A stretch of 64,000 bases of DNA from Cavia porcellus. Its lineage: Eukaryota; Chordata; Mammalia; Rodentia; Caviidae. The translations under genes and the position numbers were made by a program. The stretch is taken from contig NW_026947486.1 of assembly GCF_034190915.1 (NCBI RefSeq), positions 22,375,001 through 22,439,000 on the forward strand, written 5' to 3'. A model generated the notes under the pieces. That model saw nothing but the letters and a program-made list of their open reading frames with translations, had not been told where the DNA came from and made no database searches. Positions 11,850 through 22,654 of this stretch are shown here, piece after piece; within the stretch, counting starts at the first letter, position 1; every line of letters begins with the position of its first letter.

Positions 11850-11968
11850 ATTCATTGTATAGATGAGGAAACAGGATTCAAAGAGCTTTATCCCCTCCCA
11901 CATACACTGTTTTAGTGTAGTGAAACTAAGTTTAAAACCAGGTCTGACTGATAGCAAAACATGGTTCT
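11850..11968 (+). mobile_element. MIR-like fragment
   Basis: 'tatagatgaggaaacaggat' and 'aaaaccaggtctgactgata' correspond to the MIR core and the flanking 'gaggaaactgag...aacccaggtctgtctgac' segment. Confidence 0.55.
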
Positions 11969-11969
11969 T

Positions 11970-12510
11970 ACAGGAGCGTCACAAAGGACACTTCCTTTTT
12001 GCTAGATAAATAAGGAAGACACAATGAGCAAGAAAATCACAGGGCATGAGCATAAAGGCAGATCCAAAGAAGAGTGGTGAAGAGAAATATAGGCTTATTA
12101 AAGCTGCTGAGCTTTATGAAACTGAACTCCATGATAATTCTGCTGTCCTGAGACAATGTCACCTGTTTTCTGGGGTTGAATACAGGAAAGAAAGCACAGC
12201 TACAGAACAAGATCTGTTTGCTGGTGAAGATCTCACGGCAAAGTGTCCAACAGAAGATTGCTTTCTTCCTTTAATACTCAATTTGGCAACATACAACTAC
12301 ACTCTTGGATGTGGCCTAGAAGATGGAGGCTTGATTCTCTGTCACTGAATAATCAAATATGTTGGTTATAAATTGTACACTGAAAAAGACACCTCAACTT
12401 CCATAGATGCCCATGCCATCTTTTTTGGAAAGTACTTTTTTTCACCTGAATCAGGTGCATCTAATTTTACAAAAGACCATTTTAGGATTTAAAAAGAGAA
12501 CTCTTGCAGC
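11970..12510. other. Unassigned DNA containing an unrecognised 100-codon open frame
   Basis: An open frame of 100 codons runs at 12046-12348 on the plus strand. The protein is mixed in composition, with no membrane segment, repeat or motif that I recognise, and no promoter or splice context stands out. A stretch near residues 21-28 (AELYETEL) superficially resembles helices of SNAP-type adaptor proteins, but the similarity does not extend. It could be chance or a relic of a processed pseudogene. Confidence 0.3.
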
Positions 12511-12512
12511 AG

Positions 12513-12668
12513 GTTATAGTGACACAGGCCTGTAATCTGAGTACTCAGGAGGCTGAAGCAGAAGGATCTCTGTGCATTTGAAGGCAGTCTAGGCTACATA
12601 ATGAGTTCAAGTTCAGCATGAAATAACCCTATTCCTGCCAAAAGAAAAGTAAAAAAAAAATAAAATGA
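12513..12668 (+). mobile_element. B1 SINE
   Basis: 'ggttatagtgacacaggcct', 'gtactcaggaggctgaagca', 'ggcagtctaggctacataat' and the duplicated segment 'gagttcaagttcagcatga' are followed by an A-rich tail at 12650-12668. Confidence 0.8.
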
Positions 12669-13020
12669 AATGAAGCAAAACAAAAAGAGAAACAAAATGC
12701 AGCACCAGATGGCAGGAGATGTCTTCATTCATAGTGTCCTCCTTGCTGAAATCATTCAGCCTCTCAGTCTGGTATTCCCTGAGACCCTACAACTCCCTGT
12801 TCTGTGCCTGCATACCCAGTGCACCACTGTTAACAGATGAAATTAGAATGCAGAAAATATCAAGTGGGAACTTTCACATAAGACATGCCAGTACTTTAGG
12901 GCACATCACAAAACATAGCCATTTACCAAAAGGATCTCTCCATGAGAGTAAAAGCTATTCCACTCCCATTTAAGCTGTAAACTTGCATATGGAAACACAA
13001 TTTAAATGAAAAACAAGGCA
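12669..13020. other. Unassigned DNA upstream of L1
   Basis: No gene recognised. The 84-codon frame at 12719-12973 has no family resemblance. It could include decayed L1 5' UTR. Confidence 0.35.
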
Positions 13021-13025
13021 CTAAG

Positions 13026-13990
13026 ATGCCTCTGAAGACACACAATTCCCCAAAAGCTAACCACATCATAGTGAAGTTGAATTTTCAGACCAAAGAACTT
13101 TTAAAACTGACAAAATGATCAATGAAAGCAAAAATGTGGCAAATGAGCTGCTGAATGAATTAATGAACTCAAAGAAGATACAAATAATAAACTGAAAAAA
13201 TTAAGGAATACGGATAGAAAAAGACCACTTCAATAAATAGATATAAGTTCTATAAAAGGAACCACCAGAAATTTTGGAAATAAAAAAAAACCCAAATGAG
13301 TCAAATAAAATTAATGAAAATCTAAGCAGTAGAAAAGACTAATTAGAAGAAAGACTATTAGGAGTTGAAAATGAGTAGAAATTATAGAACATTCATAAAG
13401 GAGCAAAGCAATGTAGGGTAAACACTACAGAACAGAGTACACAAGCATTTTTGGAGAGATATAAAAGTAATAAATTAAGATTCATTAGCTTAGAAAAAGG
13501 CATTAAAATATAAACTAATGTTTTAACAAGTCTATTCACTAAAATCATAGCAGAAAATTTCCCCAAACTATGCAATAAAATAAATACCCAAGTAAAGTAG
13601 CCAATTAAAGCCTCAAATAGACATGCTCACATCACATCATACTCAAAGAGCCACAAACTCAGAACAATGAAACAACTTAGTGCCAAATCACTTTTAAGGG
13701 TAAAACCATTGGAATAAACGCAGAAACTTTAAAGGCTTGGAAGGAGGGATTGGAAGGAAGTCTTTCAAGCATGGAAAAAAATAATTACGAATTATTATAT
13801 CTTGCAAAGTTATCATTCAATATTAAAGGAAGAAGAAAGGTTTTACATGATAAGTAGAAAACAGAAATTCATGACCACAAGGCCAGAATTGCAGAAACTA
13901 CTTACAGGATTCCTAAACATAGATGGAGAAGATAACAACTATGAAATGGAAAAAAGTAAGCTCACTGAGAGAGAAGATAAATAAACAACA
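13026..13990 (+). pseudogene. L1 ORF1 remnant (element O1)
   Basis: ORF1p of L1 is a trimeric RNA-binding chaperone with a coiled coil, an RRM and a C-terminal domain. Here the start resembles that of the O2 ORF1 at 22,706, in the sense that both encode M-P-x-K-T followed by N-S-P-K-A. The distal part (13802-13984, 60 residues) reads ...HSILKEEERF... and FMTTRPELQKLLTGFL, matching the family's conserved C-terminal segment (TTRPxLQ). The middle is full of stops and frameshifts, including A-rich stretches. The product cannot be made. Confidence 0.7.
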
Positions 13991-14059
13991 AAAAGGAATC
14001 AAACACAATAAAAACAACAAAATTAGAGGAATTAGCACACGTTTCACTAATAAGTGTAA

Positions 14060-14535
14060 CTGTAAATAATCTCAACTCTCCAATTAAAAGACATGAATTC
14101 ATTGACTGGATCAGAGAATAAGATCCATTCAATTGTTGTCTGCAAGAAACACTTCATCTGCAAAGACATACATAGACTGAAAGCAAAATGATGGAAAATT
14201 ATATTCTAAGTTACTGGATCCAGAAAACAAGCAGGAGTAGCTATAATTCATATCTGAAAAAGCAGATTCAAAATGGCTGATAAGAGACATAAAAAGCCAC
14301 CACATACTTGTTAAGGGAAGAACTCATCAAAAAGAGATAACAATAGTACATATATATGCCCTGAACGTCAGTACATCCAACTTCAAAAAACAAATACTAT
14401 TTAACATAAAAGGACAGATAGAACCCAACAAAATCAGAATGGGGAACTTTAACATCCAACTATCACAAATGAATAGGTCAACAAGATAAAAATTAACAAA
14501 GAAGCATAAAGAATTAAAATGTATTACAGACTGTG
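14060..14535 (+). pseudogene. L1 ORF2 endonuclease remnant (element O1, 5' part)
   Basis: The nucleotide order 'ctcaactctccaattaaaag', 'ctgcaagaaacacttcatct', 'gcaggagtagctataattca' and 'atatatatgccctgaacgtc' matches the start of L1 ORF2. That region encodes the APE-type endonuclease that nicks target DNA. The 'caagaaacacttcatct' block corresponds to the catalytic QETHL segment but is preceded by stops. The frame breaks repeatedly. The copy is interrupted at 14,536 by an LTR and continues at 15,026. Confidence 0.7.
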
Positions 14536-15025
14536 ATGATCAATCATGTTAATTTGAGCACAAGAAGCTTAACTAAAAGAGCTCAGAAATTTCACACTAT
14601 AGAGTGTGGAAGATCCATCCTAGGGCAGCTTGTCAACTTGATGGTATAAAAGGAAAATGAAGAAGGACAGATTTGTTTCTGTTTCTTTGGAGCTCCAGTC
14701 TTCACATTAACTTTGAACAACATCTTCTGGCTTCAAATATAGACCGTTCAAATGCACGTTAGAAAATGCACACATCCTTCAATCTTCTGGCATAGACTCT
14801 TCAGCTTTCTATTACAGACCCATCAGCCTCCAGACTCACATAGGACACTGCAGCAAGCTCCAGACCTTCAACTGAATACTAAGGTCTCCAGGGTACAGAC
14901 AGACAGACCCTCTGCATTTTTCCTCATCCAATTCTGCCAATGGCAAGTATAAGCCAATTTTTAAAGTTCTTATATATTTGTATATGTTACGTTACATCTG
15001 TTTCTCTAGTAAACATGGACTGATA
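14536..15025 (+). mobile_element. MLT2/ERVL-like solo LTR inserted in L1 O1
   Basis: Begins 'tgtgatgatcaatcatgtta' and ends 'tgtttctctagtaaacatgg' 'actgatacata', the boundaries of the MLT2 (ERVL) LTR family (TGTGATGGTTAAT... to ...CTGACTAATACA). The flanks 'cagac' (before) and 'tagac' (after) form an imperfect 5-bp target duplication. L1 ORF2 text continues directly on the right. There is no internal region, so it is a solo LTR. About 490 bp, strongly diverged. Confidence 0.7.
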
Positions 15026-17020
15026 CATAGACCACATATATTTAACTGGTATCTACAGAGTTTTTCATTCACCACTAGCACTTCCAGCATGGCATGGAAC
15101 TTTTTCCAAAATATGCTACTACACTTTAGGCCATAAAGCAAGTCTCAATAAACAAAGAATTGAAATAATTTCATTCATTCTAGCAGATCACAATGGAATG
15201 AAATTATAAATCAACAAAAAAAGAAACCACAGAAACTATACAAACATTGAGTTGAATAATACACTTTAAAATAACTAATGATCACCAAAAAAATACAAAA
15301 ATTCTGAGACTCAAATGATATAGAAACACTATACATCACATTCTGTGAGACACAAGGAAAGTAATTCTAAGAAGAATATTTATACCTATAAGGGCTTACA
15401 TTAGATAAACAGAACCCGCTCAAATAAATAACTCAATACCAGATCAAAAGGGGTTAGAAAATCAAGAACAAACCAAGTACATAACAAATAAAAGGAACAA
15501 AATCAGAAAATTGAAGCAGAAATTGAAATTAAATAAACAATAAAAAAGATCAATGAATCAGAGTTGGTTCCTTGAAAAGTAAACAAGATTTATAAGCCCT
15601 GAGCTAAATTTAGCAAAAGAAAATTAGAAATATAAAAGAGAAAACTGCAGCAGACTATTTTCAAAAGATGTAATTCAATAAATTGGAAAATTTGGAAAAA
15701 TGAATAAATTCCTATACACATATACCCTACCTAAACTGATCCAAGAAGATACGCAAAATCTAAACCAATTAAGAACTAGCAATAAGATTGAAGCTGTAAT
15801 AAAAATTCTTCCAACTATGTAAAGCATGGGACTACATGGATTTCTGACTAAATTGTTTCAGATACTCTGATATAAAACCACTTAAAGTTTCAACAGTACA
15901 GTAAACTATGCATCAATATCCTTAAATAGAAGAAAATATTTTCAGTAAGAATGTTGCCAACAGAATTCACTATCACATTAAGACCATATATTATGAACAA
16001 GTTTATTTTATCCCAGGGTTGCAAAGATTTTTCAATATACATAGATCAATCAATGTAATACACCCCAAAAATTGAATAAAAGATAAAAATCATATGACTA
16101 TATCAATAGATGTTGAAAAAGCCTTTGACAAAATCCAACACCTCTTCGTGATAAAGCCCTATTTAAAGAAGGCATAGAAAGTTGTCACCTCAAATAATAA
16201 AGGTCATATATGACAAACCCACAATGAATGTCAAACTAAATGGGAAAAAGGTAAAAGCACTCCAAAGCCTGAAATGAGGCAAGAGTGCCTACTGTTACCA
16301 CTCCTGTTCATTATAGTACTTACAACTTCACAGAAAAACAAATAAAAGGTATAAAAATTGGAAGTATTTTAGATCAGACAAGAGAAAGAAAGAAATAAAA
16401 GGCATACAAATTGGAAATCTTTTAGATCATATAATCAAATTCAGCAAAGTGGCAAAATACAAAAATCAGTACACAAAAGTTAACTGTGCTCTATACACTA
16501 ATAATGTAACCACAGAAAAAAAAATTGGGAAAACAATTCCATTCACAATAGGTCCAAAAGTCAAATAGCTAGACAATCAAGCAAATCAAGAAGGCAAAAG
16601 ATCTCTATAATGAAAATTGCACAACTCTAAAGAAAGAAATTGAATAAAACATTAGAAAATGGAAGAATATCTCTTGTTCTTGGATTGGGCAGAATTAATA
16701 TAGTTAAAATGACCATACTACTAAAAGTAATACATAAATTCAATGCAATTCCTATACCAGCAGCAATCTTTGCAGAATAGAAAAAGCAATACTGAATTTC
16801 CACTGGAATCAGAAAAGACCCACAATACCCAAAGCAATCATGAGCAAAAAGAGCAACACTGGAAGCATTACTATAACAGACTTCAAGCTATAATCTAAAG
16901 CCATAGTAATAAAAACAACATGGTATTGGCATAAAAAACATAAATGGAATAGGCAGCACACAAATTGACTTAAGCACATACAGTAATCTGATTTTGACAA
17001 AGAGTAAAAAATATACAATA
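15026..17020 (+). pseudogene. L1 ORF2 remnant (element O1, 3' part)
   Basis: Continues the endonuclease from the far side of the LTR. The reverse transcriptase region then appears: 'ttattttatcccagggttgc', 'gttgaaaaagcctttgacaa' and 'gcaagagtgcctactgttac' correspond to RT blocks before the active site. The YADD/FADD segment itself is not found; repeated 'aaataaaaggtataaaaatt' units occupy its place near 16,341-16,440. Many stops. The copy ends abruptly near 17,020 without the cysteine-rich C-terminus or 3' UTR. Confidence 0.75.
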
Positions 17021-18620
17021 TTTCAGTATTTTGAGATAATTATAGTGCTTATGTATTCAATAAATATTTGATGAAGAAACACATTTGTTTAGTTGAAAAA
17101 TATCCACAAAAAGCCAAGCTAAATAACTTTTCAAGGTCACATGTGAAGTAAATGGTACATTTTGGTTCAACTGTCTCTCTGCCTCCAGTTTCATACTACA
17201 CTGCATCCGATAAAGATAGCCACAGAAAATGTGAATAAGCAAAAAAGAAGAAAAAATTCTTCCATTATATCATCAATATTGCTTTTCTTTACAGACTTTC
17301 AATCTACATAAGCTGGTGCTTTCATTTGACCTGTCCTTTAATTTTTCCACAAGCGGCTGGTATCTTTTTCCAAAACTCTTCATTTCTTCTCCCCATTTCA
17401 CCTCAGCCACAGTCCAGAGCTCTCTGTATGATCATATCTGCTACTGATGGAATAAAATCCAGTATAAGTCTTCATAAAACAAGACTTTCTAAACCTGGGA
17501 GCTTAATGAGGTTTCACTGTGTAATCTGGGTAATATGGATACCCAAGTAGCCTCTTTAAGCTATTAGCTGCCCTCATCCTTTATAAAAGTATAAATTATC
17601 CAGTTGTAAACCAGGAAAAAAAATTCTTAAAAAGTTGATGAAGTTTAAAGTAAATCATCAGTTGCTTGGACAAGGATATATTCACAGAGATGCTTTTCAC
17701 CATGTTATCAATGCTAAGAAGAAAAAAAAACAAAATGAACCCAACTGTTAAATTATAATGCATTCCTATTGTAAGCTATCATTATGCAGTAATTTAAAAT
17801 CAGGTTTCAAAAAGTTCTAATGACAGAGAAATTAAATTAAACAAAATATTTGGAGAGAAAAGTACAGACAATATGATCATGTAGCATTATCTGAAATATG
17901 TTACTTTTATAATTAAAATATACTACCCTGTTAATGAGAAAAATAATCACCCTTTAAAAAACATGATGAAGAGTTGTGACACGTTTTTATCGTGCCTTTC
18001 TCTTACAGTTAGGTTTACTTTTTCTCAGACACAGTTTAAACTGCAGCTACACAGTCTAACTTTCAGTTGTAAAATGGAGTGAAAATACTAATCTCCCACA
18101 TTTGCTGTTTGATGAGAAATGATGGATGAATATGGAGATTTTTAAACAAACATTAGAGGACATCTCACTCCTGAGCTATATTGAGGAAATTTTAAGTGTA
18201 CTGACTTTCTGGTGGTTTTTATTAACTAATTTCTCTTGTAGGCAGGCCTTCCTGCCCATTTCTACTTCATAATCACATTCCAGGCCTTTTCTTTCTCACT
18301 GTCTATATTTCTAAACCAATCTTTGCATTAGACCTCCTGCAGCCTCTGTTTCTTCTATAGTGTATCAAAAATCATCTTCACTCTCCTATTATTTTTTGAA
18401 ATTTGACTTTTTTCTTTAGAATATAAAAGAATCATCTTCAGATTGTACCTTTACTTAGATTCTCACAGAGACTCCTGATTATCCTTCATTTATCACACCA
18501 GTCCTTCTATGGTATTCTCCAACAGTCATCCCAATCCACATATAATCAGTTCAAGTCTTGAACATGTCTTAAATTACACAGTAGAAACACACTGCATGCT
18601 AGCTATTAATAAATGGCAGT
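17021..18620. other. Unassigned DNA
   Basis: No gene or repeat recognised with confidence. Short pyrimidine-rich stretches (18,220-18,500) might be ancient LINE debris. Open frames at 16809-17242 and 17326-17550 lack family resemblance. Confidence 0.4.
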
Positions 18621-18624
18621 GTAG

Positions 18625-18780
18625 CAGCTTCCTACTCAAAGTATGGCCATTGGTCTCCCCTGGAAGTTTGTTAGACTCTCTGGCTTCAAGCAGACCTACT
18701 GAATTAAACTCTGCATTAAGACTATCTCCAGGTAATTTGTATGCACAGTTAAGTTTGAGAATCATTGACCTAAAAAGTCC
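18625..18780 (+). mobile_element. MER5A-like hAT DNA transposon relic
   Basis: 'tactcaaagtatggccattg', 'gaagtttgttagactctctg', 'agacctactgaattaaactc' and the right end 'gtttgagaatcattga' match MER5A, a short non-autonomous hAT-Charlie element with CAGTGGTTCTCAA-type terminal repeats. The inverted termini are still visible. The 124-codon plus-strand frame here (18509-18883) is accidental. Confidence 0.7.
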
Positions 18781-18864
18781 TAAAATTGGCAAGCAAAACA
18801 AAATGTTGGCAGATTTATTTATTCTATCCAAACCATCCTTATGTTTCCCTCACATACGTTTATC

Positions 18865-18965
18865 CATACACATCCTGTCTTAATAGTAAGATCCTTAAAA
18901 GGTAATAACTGATATCTTTCTCATTCTTTGTACCAACTTCTAACATCCAGAAGGCCCTTGTAACT
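18865..18965 (+). mobile_element. L2-like fragment
   Basis: 'cctgtcttaatagtaagatc' followed by 'tctttgtaccaacttctaac' follows the L2 3' end order (agactgtaagctccttgag ... tatctccagcacctag). Weak. Confidence 0.4.
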
Positions 18966-19039
18966 GCTTAACAACTAAAAATACTTTTAAACATCATATT
19001 TAAAGTCAATCATGATAAAACCAATTTAGCATAGCATGA

Positions 19040-19210
19040 ACACTAGGAGTATAGAATCTGGCGCTTGCCAACTTGAGATCAAAAATTATTTTCTAATACT
19101 TTTCTAATTGTATGACCTTGGGCATGAACTTGAATTTCCTCATCTGTGAAATGGAATTATAAATAAAACCCATCTCAAAGGTTGTTATGAGAGTTATATG
19201 AGTGAAGAGA
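19040..19210 (+). mobile_element. MIR SINE
   Basis: 'atagaatctggcgcttgcca', 'tgtatgaccttgggcatgaa', 'tttcctcatctgtgaaatgg' and 'ggttgttatgagagttatat' match the MIR sequence in order. Confidence 0.8.
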
Positions 19211-19244
19211 TGAGAAAATCTTAAAAGGCAGGAGAAATACCAAG

Positions 19245-19365
19245 TTCCAGCCCAGCTTAGACAACCTAACAACTTAGTGAGACCCTGCCTCAAAACAATA
19301 AGTATAAAAGGCTTGCTGTGAAGGTCCTGGATTCACTCCCTAGTACAAAAAAAAGGGCCAGGCTC
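19245..19365 (+). mobile_element. B1-ID composite SINE, 5'-truncated
   Basis: The B1 tail 'cagcttagacaacctaacaa' 'cttagtgagaccctgcctca' passes through an A/T-rich linker into an ID part ('ggtcctggattcactcccta'). The same right-hand B1 text (acttagtgaga) occurs in the composites at 21,546 and 53,210. Confidence 0.65.
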
Positions 19366-19442
19366 AGTGGCATACGTGCCTGCTTGGGCAAGTGCAAGGT
19401 CATGTGTTCAGTCCCCAGTCCCTCTCCACAAAAACAAAAAAT
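19358..19442 (+). mobile_element. ID-like SINE
   Basis: 'gggccaggctcagtggcata', 'gcttgggcaagtgcaaggtc' and 'gtgttcagtccccagtccct' keep the ID order, followed by an A-rich tail. Confidence 0.5.
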
Positions 19443-20422
19443 ACAAAACAAGGTAAAACTTGATGGTTCAATTATTTTGGATGCCAGGTTTTAGAAGTGC
19501 AGTAACTAGATTTATAAGACTTGCTGATACAAATAAAACAAATAGTGGCTATTGCATGCACTGCATTCAGTAACCTAACATAAAGTTAACAGATTGTGGA
19601 AAGAAAGCCAAGGAAAATCATCTGAGCTTCTAAGACTTCCTCCTGCATTACAGGCAATGAAATTACTAATGGAAACTTTGCACTCAGAACTATCTAGACT
19701 CCCCTTGGATAGGAAGAAGGCAGAGATGTTTCTATGCCAAAATTGGAGAATCTGTAACACACAGGAAAGAGAGAGAAAGTCTCACAAGGTGCCTCTAGCA
19801 CTCCTTTCTTGGACATTGCTATCTCTGGTTTTTCCTTTCTGCACTAGTGATTCACCTGTTTACCACCATCTTCACAAACAACTGAGGAAATCCACATATT
19901 TTTCTGAAGAAAAAGCATGGAGAGATCACGCCTATGATTTGGACCTGAGCTAGGAAAGTAGTATAATGTCCCCTTCCTGTTGAAAAAACAGGAGAGGGAA
20001 TGGGTTCAGTGGTGGTCTTTGGGAATCTTTCAAATTCTTAGCAATCAGTGGTAGCATCTAAGGGACAGAAAATTACCTGGGGACAGAGGCATAACTGGGT
20101 ATCCTAGTATGGTATTTAGCACAAGATTGGGCACTTCTTGGGATGTGATTAGGAGTTTCTTTGTATGACTACAAAGTATTAAATCTCTTAAGTAAGGTAG
20201 AAGCAAAAGAATCTTATCCAGTATTATGTATTAAAGCAAGAACAAAAAAAAAAAAAGATCCTGAATTATCTGTACACATAAGTGAGATATTTTAATTATT
20301 TAAACATATGATAATTTTTAAAAGCCAACCAAAAGTAGAAGTCACAGGGCCTAAAATCCACAATATGAGAGAAAAGCAAAGGGTAAGAGAGTAGGGAAGA
20401 ATAAACAAAGGTTACATTATAA
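19443..20422. other. Unassigned DNA
   Basis: No repeat recognised. A 119-codon open frame at 19594-19953 (plus strand) is the longest in the flanks, but shows no recognisable domain and has no sign of splicing or conservation. Confidence 0.35.
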
Positions 20423-20423
20423 C

Positions 20424-20816
20424 CTACTCTTGATCACTTTCCCATCACTGGGATAAAACACCTAACACCAGCAACTTAAAGGAAGAGAGGTTTGTTTTGA
20501 TATGTGATTTAACTGTATGGTCAGTTGGCTCCTAGGCAGAAACAGCATGGTAAAGAGGTATGGTATTAAAAAATGGTGCTCAACCCATGGCAGCCAGTTA
20601 GCAAGGAGAGAAAGGAGGAGCCAGAAACAAGAATACACACTTTTAGGTCACTCTCCCACTGATCCACCTCCAAGCAGGTCTTATCTTCTAATAGCACATT
20701 CAGCTATGAACCTATCAATGGATTAAACCACTGAACAGTATAAGGCCCCCAGAATCCAATCACTTTCCACACACACAAGAATTTCGGGCAACAATTTAGA
20801 TCCAAACTACAACAAA
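20424..20816 (-). mobile_element. MaLR-type solo LTR (MLT1/MST-like), antisense
   Basis: The left end 'actgggataaaacacctaac' and 'agcaacttaaaggaagagag' is the complement of a MaLR LTR 3' end. 'ggtcagttggctcctaggc' and 'gtcactctcccactgatcca' follow. The right end 'caatttagatccaaactaca' 'acaa' is the complement of the LTR start (TGTTATGGTTTGGATCT-type). No second LTR is present. Confidence 0.65.
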
Positions 20817-21540
20817 CCTTGCAGGATGCAGTGGATAAAAGTGAATTTTTGATGGTAATGGTGAGATTTAAAGTTAAACCACTGAGTCTCAGAAAAACTG
20901 TTGCAGAAACACCAAACAGACTAAAATAACCCTTGTTATGTAAATAGAGCTGAAACCCACTGCAGGGTAGGAATGGGCAGGGAGCACTTTCAGGCAATTC
21001 TCTAAATACAAATGTGTTTCCTGTGAGTTCTCTCGCTAAAGGAGCAGAGGTGGGAGAATAATGGGTGGGGAGAGTTGGAGTCTTACATTGAAGCTTTCAT
21101 CTGACCATATCATCTTATGATTGTATGTCCAGAAACCAAGATGCCCCCAGATAATCTAGGTACAGTCTCAGAGACGTAAGAGGCATAATAAAAGCAATTA
21201 ATTAATTTTTAGTATGGTGTGGTAGAGAATTCTGCCTTTGGAAATATGAATTCCAAGCTATCAGCTCTAAACAGGAAAGGGATCTGAAAGTCATTGTAGA
21301 CTGTTTCCTGAAGATATCAACCAATTTGCTGTTTTAAATAAGACAATTACTGCTCTAGAAATCAGGATCATAAAAGGGAAAAAAAGACACCTTCTTTCCT
21401 CTCTCTCACCCCTCAACCTGCCCATAATTCTTCTGCATGGCTTGCCCAAATCTGGAATAGTATATGTACATCTGCTTAATGTCTCTTAGTGCTGATGTTA
21501 TCAACTTAGAGAAGCTAAAAAAAGAGGCTAAAATGAAGCA
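20817..21540. other. Unassigned DNA
   Basis: No recognisable gene or repeat. Confidence 0.4.
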
Positions 21541-21725
21541 AGGTAGTGCTCGGTTGCTATCACAGCACTATGGGAGGCTGTGCCAAGAGGATCACAAGTT
21601 TTAGCCTAGGCTGGGACCTCAGTAACTTAGTGAGTCAGTCTCAAAGTAAAAAAACAGAAAAAAAGGTTGGGCATGTATGTAGCTCAGGGAAAAGACACTG
21701 TGTTTATTACCTTATACAAGAAAAA
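21541..21725 (+). mobile_element. B1-ID composite SINE
   Basis: B1 part: 'gctatcacagcactatggga' 'ggctgtgccaagaggatcac', 'gtaacttagtgagtcagtct'. An A-rich linker (21645-21664) leads into an ID part: 'ggttgggcatgtatgtagct' 'caggg' with a shortened 3' end. Confidence 0.7.
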
Positions 21726-21984
21726 AGGTTTAAAATTATAAACTTAGCACAGATAATGTCCAATTTTATTCAATTAAACTTAGAGATATCACACATAAGT
21801 TTTTATAATAGCTACACTATGTAAGTCTTCCCTTCTTTTATTTATTTTTAGCTTCAATTCATTAATAACTGAAAACAGAAGGGAAATTAATGGCAAAGTG
21901 ACATACTTTACTATGGGTGTTTACATTTTGAAATAGGAAGAGGGCACAAAAGATGAAAAGATAGGGGATCTATGTTATGCAGCT

Positions 21985-22110
21985 CTTGTACTGGGAACAT
22001 CATCCATGTTATCTCACTTAATCCTCACGAGAACTATAAGAGTATGTTCTATTATAATCCCCACATGACTGATGAGGAAGTTAAAGGGAAGTTTAAGAAG
22101 GAAATCTTGT
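21985..22110 (+). mobile_element. MIR SINE fragment
   Basis: 'tgttatctcacttaatcctc' 'acgagaactataagag' and 'cccacatgactgatgaggaa' match the MIR core order. Confidence 0.7.
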
Positions 22111-22124
22111 AATACATGACAATA

Positions 22125-22470
22125 TTAGTAAACTTTAAGGACATTGTATGCAATGAAATGTCAGGTACAGAAAGAAACATACTGTGTGATTTCACTTTCA
22201 TCAGGCATATAAAATCTTCAAAATCAAAAAAAGCAAAAAATAGAATGTTGGGTGTCAGCAACTAACAGTGAGGGGATATAGGGAGGTACTGATCAACAGA
22301 TGTAGAATTTATTTATACAAAAATGAATAAATTCTCATTTTTTCAGGGATCTTCTCTAAAACATTAAGCCCATAGATAATATTGTATCATATTCTTATAA
22401 CTCCGTGAAGCTATTAGTTCTGAAGTTACACATACTTATTGCAGTTAAAAATAATTAAATGATGAATGCT
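22125..22470 (+). mobile_element. Old L1 3' UTR-like fragment
   Basis: 'aacatactgtgtgatttcac' 'tttcatcaggcatataaaat', 'gggtgtcagcaactaacagt', 'ataatattgtatcatattct' and 'tgaagttacacatacttatt' follow the L1MA/L1MB-type tail, which includes the catatgatttcactcatatgtggaat motif. Non-coding. Confidence 0.55.
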
Positions 22471-22654
22471 ACACCCAGTATGTGTCTCTGAGTTAGGGTC
22501 CACTGAGATCTGAAAGTGACAGAGTCCAAACCATTAAACTGAATATAACGATGTGGTGAACAATATCTCTTTGACAAATGATGCCAAGAACACATTACTG
22601 GAAAATAAAACATAACTAAACCTGACTAAAGAGAACTTAATATCAATAACAAAT

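Larger units (their letters stand above)
13020..17020 (+). mobile_element. Decayed L1 (O1), split by an LTR and missing its 3' end
   Basis: L1 order is visible. An ORF1-like region starts near 13026 and its C-terminal part is at 13802-13984. ORF2 endonuclease text lies at 14060-14535. It resumes after an LTR at 15026 ('ctacactttaggccataaag'). Reverse transcriptase text follows (16080-16140, 'gaaaaagcctttgacaaaat'), then downstream ORF2 up to about 17,020. The C-terminal zinc-knuckle region, 3' UTR and poly-A are absent. A local duplication of about 55 bp (16341-16394 against 16395-16440) replaces the active-site segment. All frames are broken. Confidence 0.85.

Noticed and set aside
18509..18883. 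124-codon open frame
   Set aside because: It overlaps a MER5A DNA-transposon relic, so it is accidental.
19594..19953. 119-codon open frame as a possible gene
   Set aside because: No recognisable domain, no splice or promoter context, and a length compatible with chance in 64 kb.
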